Source: CBFHSF01 sp965658445 (GTDB lineage: Bacteria > Bacteroidota > Bacteroidia > Flavobacteriales > Schleiferiaceae). From it: a stretch of 64,000 nt of DNA. Location of the stretch: contig CBFHSF010000003.1 in assembly GCA_965658445.1 (NCBI GenBank), positions 154,223 through 218,222 of the forward strand. Reading direction: 5' to 3'. The notes beneath the pieces were generated by a model. The model had not been told where the DNA came from and made no database searches. It worked only from the letters and a program-made list of their open reading frames with translations. Position numbers and translations under genes: made by a program. Positions 35,161 to 44,331 of the stretch are shown in pieces; position 1 is the first letter of the stretch, and each line of letters begins with the position of its first letter.

Positions 35161-37827
35161 TTAGTGAATAATCACTTTTTGGGATTTGGTGTGTCCTTGG
35201 TTATCTGCCCAAGTCACTACGTAAACCCCCGCCGAAAGTCTTGGCAATTCAACCGTCTTTCCATTGGAGATTTCACGATCAAAATCAAAGACAAGTCTTC
35301 CTTGAAGGTCCATAATAGAACCCTTTATTTGAAGGGTTTCCCCATTTTGAATAGCGAATTTCAAGCCGTTTTCGATGACCATTACTTCCGTGGCACTCAA
35401 GGGGTTTTCTGTAATGGATACATTTCCTGAAATAGATACTTCAAACCGATCTTCTGCGTAGTTTGGATCGTTCGCAAAGCTGTAGTCCGAAACCAATAGG
35501 TCTGTCACAACTCCTGTTTTCTTGTCCAAAAGGAAAATATTCTGAACACCGGCAATAGATACAGTGTCTAACTTCCAAGTAAACAATTGATTTCCCGCCG
35601 CTTTAAATCCTACCGTTCTCGTTCCAAAGGATGTCATGTCCAAAGAGTTGATAACGGCCCATGAACCATCTGATGTAATGTCTCCTAACATAGGAGAGTT
35701 GGGGTTGTCTGGGGCACGCGCATAAGCATCGTGAGGGCCAAATTCGGCATCTTCACCCATGATGTGGTTCCATACGACTTCATAAACATATCCATCCGCA
35801 TTCTCCGTCATTATTCTCATGAGTTCCGGAGTGGATTGCGAGGTCTTTAATTCGTGGTGTAAATCGTTTGCATTTCCTTGAATCTCTGTAATTACCCTCA
35901 TGGAAGGCTTGATTTTAATGGATTGCGAAGTAGCGGTAGCCTTTACCCAAAACCCTCTAAAGGGAGAGATGTAAGTTTCGTAGGTTCCAGAAATGGCCGT
36001 AGGTGTATTTCCCGATTGAGCGGAAGATTCTATTATACTTCCTCCGCCGTCAACGTAGGCAATGTATTTGCCTTGTGAGGCATCCCAATAGTGGATGGCG
36101 TCATATGTGGGCTGAAAATCAGCATCCGTAACCAACCTATCAATATTCAAAAAGGCGGGGAAAGGATTGGGGATAAAGTTCCAGCCTCTGTCCTTGTCAT
36201 CCGATCTTCCAGCCGCATCATATAAGAACTCCAAATCGTAGGTATGCGTTCCCGCGTCCTGTAAAGTCACGGTTGCCCCGTCAGGACGGATGGTCGCAAT
36301 GGAAGATGAAATGGGGTAATTAGACCCACCTGAATACACGGCATAGGCCTCTCCATTGGAGGTGGCTGCAGAGTTAATGGGAGAGGAGGAACTCGTAACA
36401 GAAGTCCATCCAGTACTCACTCCAGAGGTACCACCTTCAGAAGCATCCCAAGTAAATACATTGTACTGCCCCGAGTTAAAATTGGGGTTTATGGGATCGC
36501 CGCTAATCCCACTCGTTGCCCAGGTCAACCCATTAAAAGGAAAGGCAATGTGGTGCCAGTTTCCTGATGAGGTATTCTCAAATTCGTATTGATATCTTGG
36601 TGTTCCATTCGTAAATGTGTAGCTAGAACTCGCTGTGCCTTCATAGTAGGTGGCTCCAGGTTCAAAAAGTAATTGACCAGGGTTTGTTAGATCAATTGTT
36701 GCATCGCCGTCACCTAAGTCTCCAAAGACACCACCAGCTTCAACTTTAAATTCGTTGTTTATGTCAATGGTTAATGATCCTCCGTTGTCTACAACGTAAA
36801 AGATTCCCCCTCGTTGTACGATAAAGGATCCATCGATGATAAAGTTTGCATTGTTTTCGTACAACAAGAAAAGACCATTGTCTTTAATGGTAATTGAGTT
36901 TCCTGATTGTAAAGTCATGTCAAAATTTTGGGTAAATACGATAAAAGACCCGTTTTCTATTTCAAATTCGCCATCCACAATGTTTACTGTATTGGATCCA
37001 AAGGCTACCAAGCTATTTCCGGAAGTCAAAGAAATAGAGGCCTTATAGCCATTTCCTGACCCGTCCAAGTTGCCGGTAAAAACCAAGTCGCCACCCGTTA
37101 CATTGAGAGCTCTACTGTTTCCATTTTTAAAAGTGATGTCATTGTATCTCTTGGGACGAGATGTGTATTCATTGGATTCATCATAGGTCACGGTTCCGCC
37201 AATTTCTATATCTACTCCCGCAGGAGGAACTACATTATTAGTGGGCCCTGACCAATTGGAGGCTGTGGACCAATTTCCACCACTGTTGGCATAGGTTCCA
37301 TCGGCGTGATGGTAGGATACAAAATAGGGGTCGTTCATGGTGTTTCCGTTGTAACTACTACCCGTCCCCGTCGGATCAAAATATGCATTGGAATAGGTAC
37401 ACCCAGATCCGAGGCGTATTTGTTCATTAAAACTACCGGAAACGGTAAGTTCAATGGTGTAAACAGTAGAATATTCCATGTCTTTACTGGACCCTAAAGT
37501 TGGAGGATTCCCAAATAGCAATTGGCTTACTCCTGAGCTTGAAATTGTAAAGGCTTGAGAATGCACAGAATTTGTGAGCCCATCCGTAGGATCGGTGTCA
37601 TTCCAGATTTGTACCGAGATATCACCAGCAGTAAAACCTGAGGCGGCAAATTTTAAGTCAAAACCTGAAAAGAAATCACCTGAAGAAGGTGATGTAAAGG
37701 TAAAGGCAATGCTTTGCCCAGAAGATAATTGAAGTTCTCCGTCATCACTTGTACACGAAATATCTGACGTGTACTGTCCGTAGGCCCCCAACGGTAGAAG
37801 GGCCATCCATAGTAACCATTTTTTCAT
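35161..37827 (-). CDS. Secreted beta-helix-like protein with type A type IX sorting domain
   Basis: An 888-residue exported protein with signal peptide MKKWLLWMALLPLGAYGQ. An early domain binds or mimics sugar/adhesin folds (residues about 20-150). The middle (about 210-400) has repeated short strands such as IVDGEFEIENGSFIVF and LFLLYENNANFIIDGSFIV, which look like a right-handed beta-helix. The C-terminal 75 residues are a type A sorting domain (GSIMDLQGRLVFDFDRE and then LSAGVYVVTW, ending KSQKVIIH). It is likely a surface or released protein; no catalytic motif was seen. Confidence 0.85.
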   Translation of the reverse strand: MKKWLLWMALLPLGAYGQYTSDISCTSDDGELQLSSGQSIAFTFTSPSSGDFFSGFDLKFAASGFTAGDISVQIWNDTDPTDGLTNSVHSQAFTISSSGVSQLLFGNPPTLGSSKDMEYSTVYTIELTVSGSFNEQIRLGSGCTYSNAYFDPTGTGSSYNGNTMNDPYFVSYHHADGTYANSGGNWSTASNWSGPTNNVVPPAGVDIEIGGTVTYDESNEYTSRPKRYNDITFKNGNSRALNVTGGDLVFTGNLDGSGNGYKASISLTSGNSLVAFGSNTVNIVDGEFEIENGSFIVFTQNFDMTLQSGNSITIKDNGLFLLYENNANFIIDGSFIVQRGGIFYVVDNGGSLTIDINNEFKVEAGGVFGDLGDGDATIDLTNPGQLLFEPGATYYEGTASSSYTFTNGTPRYQYEFENTSSGNWHHIAFPFNGLTWATSGISGDPINPNFNSGQYNVFTWDASEGGTSGVSTGWTSVTSSSSPINSAATSNGEAYAVYSGGSNYPISSSIATIRPDGATVTLQDAGTHTYDLEFLYDAAGRSDDKDRGWNFIPNPFPAFLNIDRLVTDADFQPTYDAIHYWDASQGKYIAYVDGGGSIIESSAQSGNTPTAISGTYETYISPFRGFWVKATATSQSIKIKPSMRVITEIQGNANDLHHELKTSQSTPELMRIMTENADGYVYEVVWNHIMGEDAEFGPHDAYARAPDNPNSPMLGDITSDGSWAVINSLDMTSFGTRTVGFKAAGNQLFTWKLDTVSIAGVQNIFLLDKKTGVVTDLLVSDYSFANDPNYAEDRFEVSISGNVSITENPLSATEVMVIENGLKFAIQNGETLQIKGSIMDLQGRLVFDFDREISNGKTVELPRLSAGVYVVTWADNQGHTKSQKVIIH

Positions 37828-37883
37828 TTACCCGCATTTTTCTTTCAATTTCGTAATAATTATCTGATCTCTAGAGGTTTTGG

Positions 37884-38630
37884 TTAAAATCTATATCCAA
37901 TTTTAATGGCGTACCTAAACCCAGCGCCCCAAGTGGTTCCAGCGCCTTCGGCTTCACCTTGTCCAAAGTCAGCGATATCGCCTATTACGGGGTATTGCTT
38001 TCTCAAAAAGTCAATGATTTCTTTGAGGTCGCCCTGAGGCTCAATGTCTCCAGTAGCTTCAAAGGAGGCGTTGTAGAATCCAAGCGCGGGACCAAACAAA
38101 ATCATGTCTACAGTCCATCGGTCGTAAAAGACAAATTGATATCCCAGCTGTGCTCCAACGTACAGGACGTTGATGTCGGTTTTTAATCCGCCTGTGGCCT
38201 GATAAATTCCACCTTCATAGTAGTCCGCTGTAAAATCAGTATCGTACCTGTAGTAGTTCATAAAGGGACCCCAATACAAACCATCTGGGGCTTTGAACTT
38301 ATTTCTGCTGGTGAGGTAAAATCGGTAATCACCAGAAATGGTAAATCCCGTCGCTCTATCCCTTTGAATGTTTTGAAGCAAGTCTGCAGTATCGCTCACG
38401 ATTTTTGGAAAGGACAAATAGCCCGCATTAATAGAAAAGCTCTGGCTCGGAGAAACCATTCTTTCGTAACTCAGGACAATGTTAGAAAAACCTCCGACTA
38501 GTGCAGGCGTAAGGTTCCATTTAATAATGTTTTTGTACTCAGGTAATGTGGTATCATTTTCTGTTTGTAGTTGTTGCCCCAAAGAGAACAGGGCACACAA
38601 TAGAAAAATGGCGGTTAGTTTATTTTTCAT
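37884..38630 (-). CDS. Predicted outer-membrane beta-barrel protein
   Basis: A 248-residue exported protein; the signal peptide ends near LFSLGQ. The mature part has alternating strands: WNLTPALVGGFSNIVLSYER, SFSINAGYLSFP, FTISGDYRFYLTSRNKF and the end GAGFRYAIKIGYRF, whose terminal aromatic residue suits barrel assembly. It resembles DUF3575-type outer-membrane proteins, but the match is by pattern only. The next minus-strand gene upstream (38682) is another barrel protein 51 bases away, so they may form a pair. Confidence 0.7.
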   Translation of the reverse strand: MKNKLTAIFLLCALFSLGQQLQTENDTTLPEYKNIIKWNLTPALVGGFSNIVLSYERMVSPSQSFSINAGYLSFPKIVSDTADLLQNIQRDRATGFTISGDYRFYLTSRNKFKAPDGLYWGPFMNYYRYDTDFTADYYEGGIYQATGGLKTDINVLYVGAQLGYQFVFYDRWTVDMILFGPALGFYNASFEATGDIEPQGDLKEIIDFLRKQYPVIGDIADFGQGEAEGAGTTWGAGFRYAIKIGYRF

Positions 38631-38681
38631 TTTTCAAAAATGGTAAGCTTAGTATTAATTGAAAGTAGGTCTCTCTGCCCG

Positions 38682-39332
38682 TCAAACTCGTCTGATCATT
38701 GAAACGGGGGTAATCCCTTGGTTGACTCTGAAGCGTATGTCGAGTTGCTTGTTGGGTATGATTTCTTCAATATGGTAGCATAAATCAAGCAAAACCGCAC
38801 CTTGAAAACGTTGCATGTACGGAAGTATGTTGACGTCAATATCAAATTCCCCACCACGAGTGAGTTTTCCCTTGACGGTTTGATTGGCTGAGGTTAAATA
38901 CGAAAAGGTCGCTCCTGCGGAAAGCTGCCAACGATCGGATAGGTAGTATGTGTAGATCACGGGGATGTCCAGGCTGTTGTAGTTGAGTTGATACTCAGAG
39001 TTGCTGTAGACAGAATCGATTTCCGGAGGTAGGGGTTCAAAGGCATTGATTTTCCTCTCACCTCTGTGATTTAGCGGTTTGAATTCGACGATGAGTTTGG
39101 ATCGATCATTAATTTTAATGTGGTTTCCCAAACCAAAAAGCCAACCAAATCTAGGGTTTCCTCCAAGGGTTCCAACGGTGGTAAAGTTGCCTCCGAAATC
39201 CAAACTAAAGTGAAAGTTTTCTGTGGCTGCCTGTTCTCCAAATATTAAAACCAAAAGAGCGGCCTGTCCATTGGATTGAATCGGAACCTGTAAAAAGCCA
39301 ATTACAAGGAAAAATTGTAGTATTTTACGCAT
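38682..39332 (-). CDS. Predicted PorT-like outer-membrane beta-barrel protein
   Basis: A 216-residue exported protein; signal peptide MRKILQFFLVIGFLQVPIQS followed by NGQ. Strands such as FHFSLDFGGNFTTVG, SKLIVEFKPLNHRGE and LSAGATFSYLTS fit an eight-stranded OMP-b-brl_2/PorT-type barrel. The end (KQLDIRFRVNQGITPVSMIRRV) departs from the usual terminal aromatic residue. Function unknown; it is divergent from the PNGase F-like gene with a 91-base gap that shows no clear promoter. Confidence 0.7.
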   Translation of the reverse strand: MRKILQFFLVIGFLQVPIQSNGQAALLVLIFGEQAATENFHFSLDFGGNFTTVGTLGGNPRFGWLFGLGNHIKINDRSKLIVEFKPLNHRGERKINAFEPLPPEIDSVYSNSEYQLNYNSLDIPVIYTYYLSDRWQLSAGATFSYLTSANQTVKGKLTRGGEFDIDVNILPYMQRFQGAVLLDLCYHIEEIIPNKQLDIRFRVNQGITPVSMIRRV

Positions 39333-39423
39333 TCAACTACTTTTTGTAAGTGTCAACTTCACTAAAGGTAAGGCAAATTGAAAAGAATTGCGAATCATAA
39401 ACCTATACAAAGACTCTGACAAC

Positions 39424-41412
39424 ATGATTAAAAAACTACTACTGCTCGTATTTACCACTGCGGGATTGGTAATGCAAGGAGCACCGGGTGATACCACTTG
39501 GGTTCATTCTTTTGATAAAACAGATATGACTTGGTACGGCACCTACAGAGACACCGCGGTCTTTCCCGACGGAAGCACGTCCTACCATAGAGTATTTATG
39601 TACTACACCATGGGCTGCGCATCTGGAGGATGTTCTGACTGGGACTACACCACGGCCATTAAATTTTTAAATCCCACAGGGGTAATGGACTCTACGGTTC
39701 AATCCGTAGATACAATTTCTACCAATCCATTAGTAATTGACACTACTTGGAATGTATTTGAAGTCAATGACAGATTTGAATTGGGGCGTGTAATTACTCC
39801 TTATGGTGGTTACATGGACAACGGTTCCAATGGTTTTGATAACAACTGGGAAATGCTTCACGTATTTGACGTCACTGATTTCGTTCATCTTCTCAAGGAC
39901 ACCATTGCTATGGAAGCAAGATATAGCGGATGGTCAAGCGGGTTTAGCGCAACGGTTTCCTTTGCATTTATCGAAGGTACTCCTGCTAGAGATGTGATTT
40001 CAACAGAAAGTGTATATCACGGTTCTTACAATTACATCGATCCTTCGGTTTTCAATAATCAAAGATTGCCAGAAAAAACCTTTGCCATTGATCCTACTTC
40101 AGTGTCTGGTAAAGTGCGTTTTACTCCAACGGGACACGGGTTTGTAAACTCTTTAAATTGTGCTGAGTTCTGTGAGAAGGACTATATGTTGTACCTCGAT
40201 CAAACCCTTGCCAAGCAAGAGAGCATGTGGAGAGATGACTGTGGTGAAAACCCCATTTTCCCGCAAGGAGGAACCTGGTTGTACGACAGAGCCAACTGGT
40301 GTCCAGGATTGGATGCCGTAATTTTTGAGACGGACATTCCCAATCTTACCGGTTCGGAAATTGACATCGATATCGATGTGGAAGTATACAACTACACAGT
40401 ACCTCCCGGAGAGACGCCAGCCAACTATTCTGTAGATGCAGCTTTTGTTCAATATGGCGATTTCAATATTAAGAATGATGTCGCCCTTGAAGAAATTGTG
40501 GCGCCATCAACGGACTATCGTTTTAACCGATACAACCCCAATGGCCTGGAAGGGATTATTGAAATCAGTAACCAAGGGGAAAATCCACTCACATACGTGT
40601 TTATTGAATACAGTATTCGCGGAGGAAAAAAGAAACACTACCACTGGAACGGAAATTTAGAATACGGAGAAAAGACGCGTGTAAACCTTCCACTGGATCA
40701 GTTTGATGACTTTGGTGTCGCAGGCCAGCCCAAGTATTTTGATGTTACGGTTAGCAACCCCAACACTTCCCAAGATGAGGTTGCTTACAACAACTCCAAG
40801 TCCAGTGAAGTTGGGGCTCCACACGTTGCCCCTGAGCTTTTCGTAATTCAAACGTTGACCAATCAAGCGGGCAATGAAACCCACTGGAAGTTGTATAACT
40901 CCAATGGTGATGTATTGTTGAGTAGAGACGGCTTGGCCTCTACGACCCTTTATGAAGATACGGTTACACTTCCCGCGGGATCGTACATGATTCACGTAGA
41001 GGACAGAGGTGAAAACGGCCTGTCTTGGTGGGCAAATAATGATGGTTCAGGTTATGTTAGATTCAAGTGGGGAGGATTTTATAATGTAACTCTCCAACCG
41101 GATTTTGGAACCGACTACCGCTTTTATTTTACTACGAGTTCTGCGCTAACAGAGAAAGAGTTTGTAAACGAGCCCATCTTGTCAGCTTATCCAAACCCAA
41201 CTACAAATCAAGTGACTATTGACGGTGTTCCCAAGACGGATTTCACCTATCGCTGGACCGATTTAACAGGAAGAGTTATCATGAGTGAGTCTCATGAAGG
41301 ATCTGCAAATCAACAAATCACACTTTCCACCGAATTTTTAGCCCCCGGAGTTTATATCTTCGAAGTTCTGCACGGTGCAGACAAGCAAGTTATTCGATTG
41401 GTAAGGAAATAA
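39424..41412 (+). CDS. PNGase F-like secreted protein with type A type IX sorting domain
   Basis: A 662-residue exported protein (signal peptide MIKKLLLLVFTTAGLVMQGA). Two jelly-roll PNGase F-type domains occupy about residues 20-350. Marker segments are FMYYTMGCASGGCSDWDYTT and GGTWLYDRANWCPGLDAVIF, the latter like the substrate-side region of PNGase F. The C-terminal sorting domain begins ILSAYPNPTTNQVTIDGV and ends DKQVIRLVRK. It probably releases N-glycans from proteins or binds glycans; catalytic residues were not checked individually. The ATG at 39424 is preferred because it begins a proper signal peptide. The next gene starts at the base after its stop codon. Confidence 0.85.
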   Translation: MIKKLLLLVFTTAGLVMQGAPGDTTWVHSFDKTDMTWYGTYRDTAVFPDGSTSYHRVFMYYTMGCASGGCSDWDYTTAIKFLNPTGVMDSTVQSVDTISTNPLVIDTTWNVFEVNDRFELGRVITPYGGYMDNGSNGFDNNWEMLHVFDVTDFVHLLKDTIAMEARYSGWSSGFSATVSFAFIEGTPARDVISTESVYHGSYNYIDPSVFNNQRLPEKTFAIDPTSVSGKVRFTPTGHGFVNSLNCAEFCEKDYMLYLDQTLAKQESMWRDDCGENPIFPQGGTWLYDRANWCPGLDAVIFETDIPNLTGSEIDIDIDVEVYNYTVPPGETPANYSVDAAFVQYGDFNIKNDVALEEIVAPSTDYRFNRYNPNGLEGIIEISNQGENPLTYVFIEYSIRGGKKKHYHWNGNLEYGEKTRVNLPLDQFDDFGVAGQPKYFDVTVSNPNTSQDEVAYNNSKSSEVGAPHVAPELFVIQTLTNQAGNETHWKLYNSNGDVLLSRDGLASTTLYEDTVTLPAGSYMIHVEDRGENGLSWWANNDGSGYVRFKWGGFYNVTLQPDFGTDYRFYFTTSSALTEKEFVNEPILSAYPNPTTNQVTIDGVPKTDFTYRWTDLTGRVIMSESHEGSANQQITLSTEFLAPGVYIFEVLHGADKQVIRLVRK

Positions 41413-42054
41413 GTGAAGCCTCTTCAAAAAGTCATTCTGATTCTGATTTTCCTCAGCAGTTTTAAATCTGAGGCACAGGTTTGGAATGACTTTTTGTTTT
41501 CCAATTCTCCGGCCATGCCTTGGCAGTATACTCTCGAAGGATCTCTTCGATATGCCTATCAAGACGAACGCAGAATATTGGTTTTGCGACCTCAACTGCG
41601 CTTTCGTCACAATCGATGGGGTTTTATGGGGGGCCTTTTCTATTCCTACACGGACTATCCCGAAACCAGTTTTCAAGAAATACGACCCTTTGTAGGCGCA
41701 AAGTACACCTACAAGCGTTGGATTAATCTTTTGCGTTTGGAGCAGCGCTTTATTATTGACGGGAATGACAACCCTGGTTTTTTTAGATTTCGATATTACC
41801 TAGGGTATAGGTATCCCATTAACAACAATTGGTATTTGCCAGTGGGTGCAGAGGTCTTTTGGGATGTAACCAGTCAGGCCGTCAACAATTTCCGTACCTA
41901 TCCCGGTGTAGGTTATGTCAAAAATTCCTTTCGATACGAATTTTACTTTATTGCAGAATTTGGTCGTGAGGCCTTGGATTCTGACATCGCCTATGACCGT
42001 GGAATCTTTAGGTTTCGCATTCACTACTACCTCCCTCTGAATCTCGACGATTGA
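41413..42054 (+). CDS. DUF2490 outer-membrane protein
   Basis: A 213-residue exported protein starting with GTG directly after the stop codon of the PNGase F-like gene, so translation is probably coupled. The signal peptide is MKPLQKVILILIFLSSFKSE. The mature protein begins VWNDFLFSNSPAMPWQYTLEG and contains LEQRFIIDG and FFRFRYYLGYRYPI, features of DUF2490 barrels, and ends FRIHYYLPLNLDD. Function unknown; its place suggests a membrane partner of the secreted glycosidase-like protein. Confidence 0.82.
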   Translation: MKPLQKVILILIFLSSFKSEAQVWNDFLFSNSPAMPWQYTLEGSLRYAYQDERRILVLRPQLRFRHNRWGFMGGLFYSYTDYPETSFQEIRPFVGAKYTYKRWINLLRLEQRFIIDGNDNPGFFRFRYYLGYRYPINNNWYLPVGAEVFWDVTSQAVNNFRTYPGVGYVKNSFRYEFYFIAEFGREALDSDIAYDRGIFRFRIHYYLPLNLDD

Positions 42055-42056
42055 GT

Positions 42057-44233
42057 TTATTGATCAATATGTGCCGAAATAGCAGCCGTCATCTTATCGA
42101 ATAAATCATCTGGCAAGAAGGGTTTGAAAACCACATAGTGAACATGAATCTCATCGCAGTAAGAAGGCTTTTCAAAATTTGTGGTTGCGGTTAGCAACAG
42201 ACAAGGACTCTTGCTTCCGTTTTCTCGAATTCTCTTCATGGCGCCTAGACCATTCACACCTGGAAGTTGAATGTCCATTAAAATCAAGTCAAACTCTGTG
42301 GCCTTCGCCATTTTAATAGCGGACTAACCCGTCTCGGCGATTTGGAATACGGTTTTCCACTTTTCTAAATATCTCCTAGAGATATGAATGTTCATGGGGG
42401 TTGTCTTCCACCAAGAGAATGTTTTTGCCTTCGAGGGTATTTTTCTTGACGTTCTTAACGGCTTTGTCCTTTTCTACTTCACTCTTGTGGGCCGTGAGGG
42501 GAATGGTGGTGCTGAAGGTAGAACCGACTCCTACTTTGGAGACGAGGTCCACCTCATCGCCCATAAGAAGCGAAAGCGTTTTTACAATACTCAATCCCAA
42601 TCCGGAACCACCGTATTTTCTTGCTCGGTTTTTTGAACCTTGCTCAAAGGGGTTAAATATTCTGGGTTGGACTTTGTTGGAAATTCCCACTCCCGTATCC
42701 GATACGGACAATTTGATCATCCATTTCTCAGGCGAGAGTTGTTCTCCGGAAAACTCAATTTCAATGCCTCCCTCCTTCGTGTATTTAATGGGGTTGGAGA
42801 TGAGGTTGTGAAGGATTTGGTTGATGCGGAAAGGATCACCCATAAACCTCGTAGGAAGGCTTTTGGGATATTTTAATCGGACCGTCAATTCCTTTTCTTC
42901 TATGCGTTGTAGGTAGGTGTTTAATGTGGTCTCAGCATTCTCCTTTAAATCGAATTTAATGTGCTCTAATTTGAGCTTGCCCTCTTCAATTTTGTTGAGG
43001 TCAAGAATGTTGTTTACAATGGACAGTAAACTTGCAGAGCCAGACTTGAGAATAGACAGTGGTTCTACCAACCTCTCGTCTTCGCTGAAGTCTTCCATTA
43101 AAATATTGGAAATACCCACTACTGAGTTGAGAGGGGTACGGATTTCATGACTCATCTGGGAGAGGAAATCTGTTTTGGCCTTGGAGGCTTTTTCTGCCAC
43201 CTCACGGGCTTGTATTAGGGCCTCTTCCTTTTTTCTCAGTTCAGAAATATCCTGAATCTGATAGATGTTGTAGATAATTTTTCCCTTGGAATTTCGAACA
43301 CAAGACACAAATTGATGCCCCAAGACTATGGATCCGTCACTTCGGACAAATCGCCGTCGTTCACGGGATAACCCGTTAGCACCATGGCATTGGGAGAACA
43401 GAAGATGGGTTTTTCTCCACTTAACTCCTGCACAAATACTACAGGTCAACCCGGGATTTTGAACAGGTTGTTTAGTAGTCTGCTTGTCTCTTGAAGTTTA
43501 TTGCGTAGGTCGATGTTGACCTCAGTTTCTCGAATGTGTACAATCAAAGACGGCTTGTCATTGGGATGAACCACGTATTTTAAGTCCGCTTGATAATTGA
43601 TAGACGTTTTGCCAGAGGGGTCTTTATAAGTTATGGAGCTATTGGTTTTTTCGGCGTAAGCCCGTGTAATGACGGCTTCTACATTCTTGCCAAACTCCCC
43701 GGGGAAAGCTTCGGTTACACGCATCCCTTCAATGCGATCTGCAGGAACAAAAAGAACCTCTGGATCTCGAGCCCAATAGTGGGCGAAATATCCCTTCTCA
43801 TCAATTTCAAAAATGATGTCATCTGAAGACTTCACCAAAGCAGAGAGTTGAAGTCTCTGGTCCATCAGTTCTTTGGTAACGGCTTCCTCCGCAATAATAT
43901 CACTCCACTTGAGTAAGGATAGGTTGTATCCCTTCCACTGTGGAAGTTTGGTAACCGAGAAAACCTTTTCCTTTAGTCTAAGTCTGAATTTTTTCTTGGG
44001 ATTTTCTCATTGAGAGTGTAGTCACAAAGTTTCTTTCCCGTATTGGAATCTTTAATTTCCTTATCTAAATCCAATAGAGTCTTCTGGGACCAATCACCAA
44101 TGGCGTCGAGAAGGATTTTGTTTTGATAGATGATTTCTCTTTCCTCGTTGTCAAAAATCAAATACCCATCGTCCAAAAAGTCGAAGGTCTGGAAATGATG
44201 TTCTAATGATTGGTATTTGGTCTGTATTTTCAC
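42057..44233 (-). pseudogene. Decayed PAS-PAS-HisKA-HATPase-REC hybrid histidine kinase
   Basis: Fragments in shifting frames together spell a hybrid sensor kinase. First, a PAS domain (44233 to about 43990) reads DDGYLIFDNEEREIIYQNKI. After a one-base loss in an A-rich run near 43986-43997 the frame continues (RLKEKVFSVTKLPQWKGYN) into a second PAS. TGA at 43446-43448 interrupts the third PAS, which continues as CSPNAMVLTGYP and then shifts frame near 43340-43380, with part of the domain apparently lost. HisKA (SHEIRTPLN), the N box and GGSGLGLS are intact. A frameshift at 42374-42380 and TAG at 42324-42326 break the REC domain (phospho-Asp in LILMDIQLPG). Two stops plus at least three shifts argue for true decay; base-calling errors could explain some of them. 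Confidence 0.85.
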
Positions 44234-44280
44234 CTATTGTCAAAAAGTACTGAAAAGCTATACTAATTTGACCAAAAACA

Positions 44281-44309
44281 CAAAGCCCCCACCAATGGTG
44301 AGGGCTTTG
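44281..44309 (-). terminator. Intrinsic terminator of the DUF2723 gene
   Basis: CAAAGCCC-C-CACC (44281-44293), loop AAT, GGTG-A-GGGCTTTG (44297-44309), a 12-pair stem with one mismatch. On the minus strand it is followed by TGTTTTTGG. It lies 22 bases past the DUF2723 stop codon and just upstream of the kinase pseudogene. Confidence 0.88.
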
Positions 44310-44331
44310 AATCATTTTATGTCTTGGGCTC

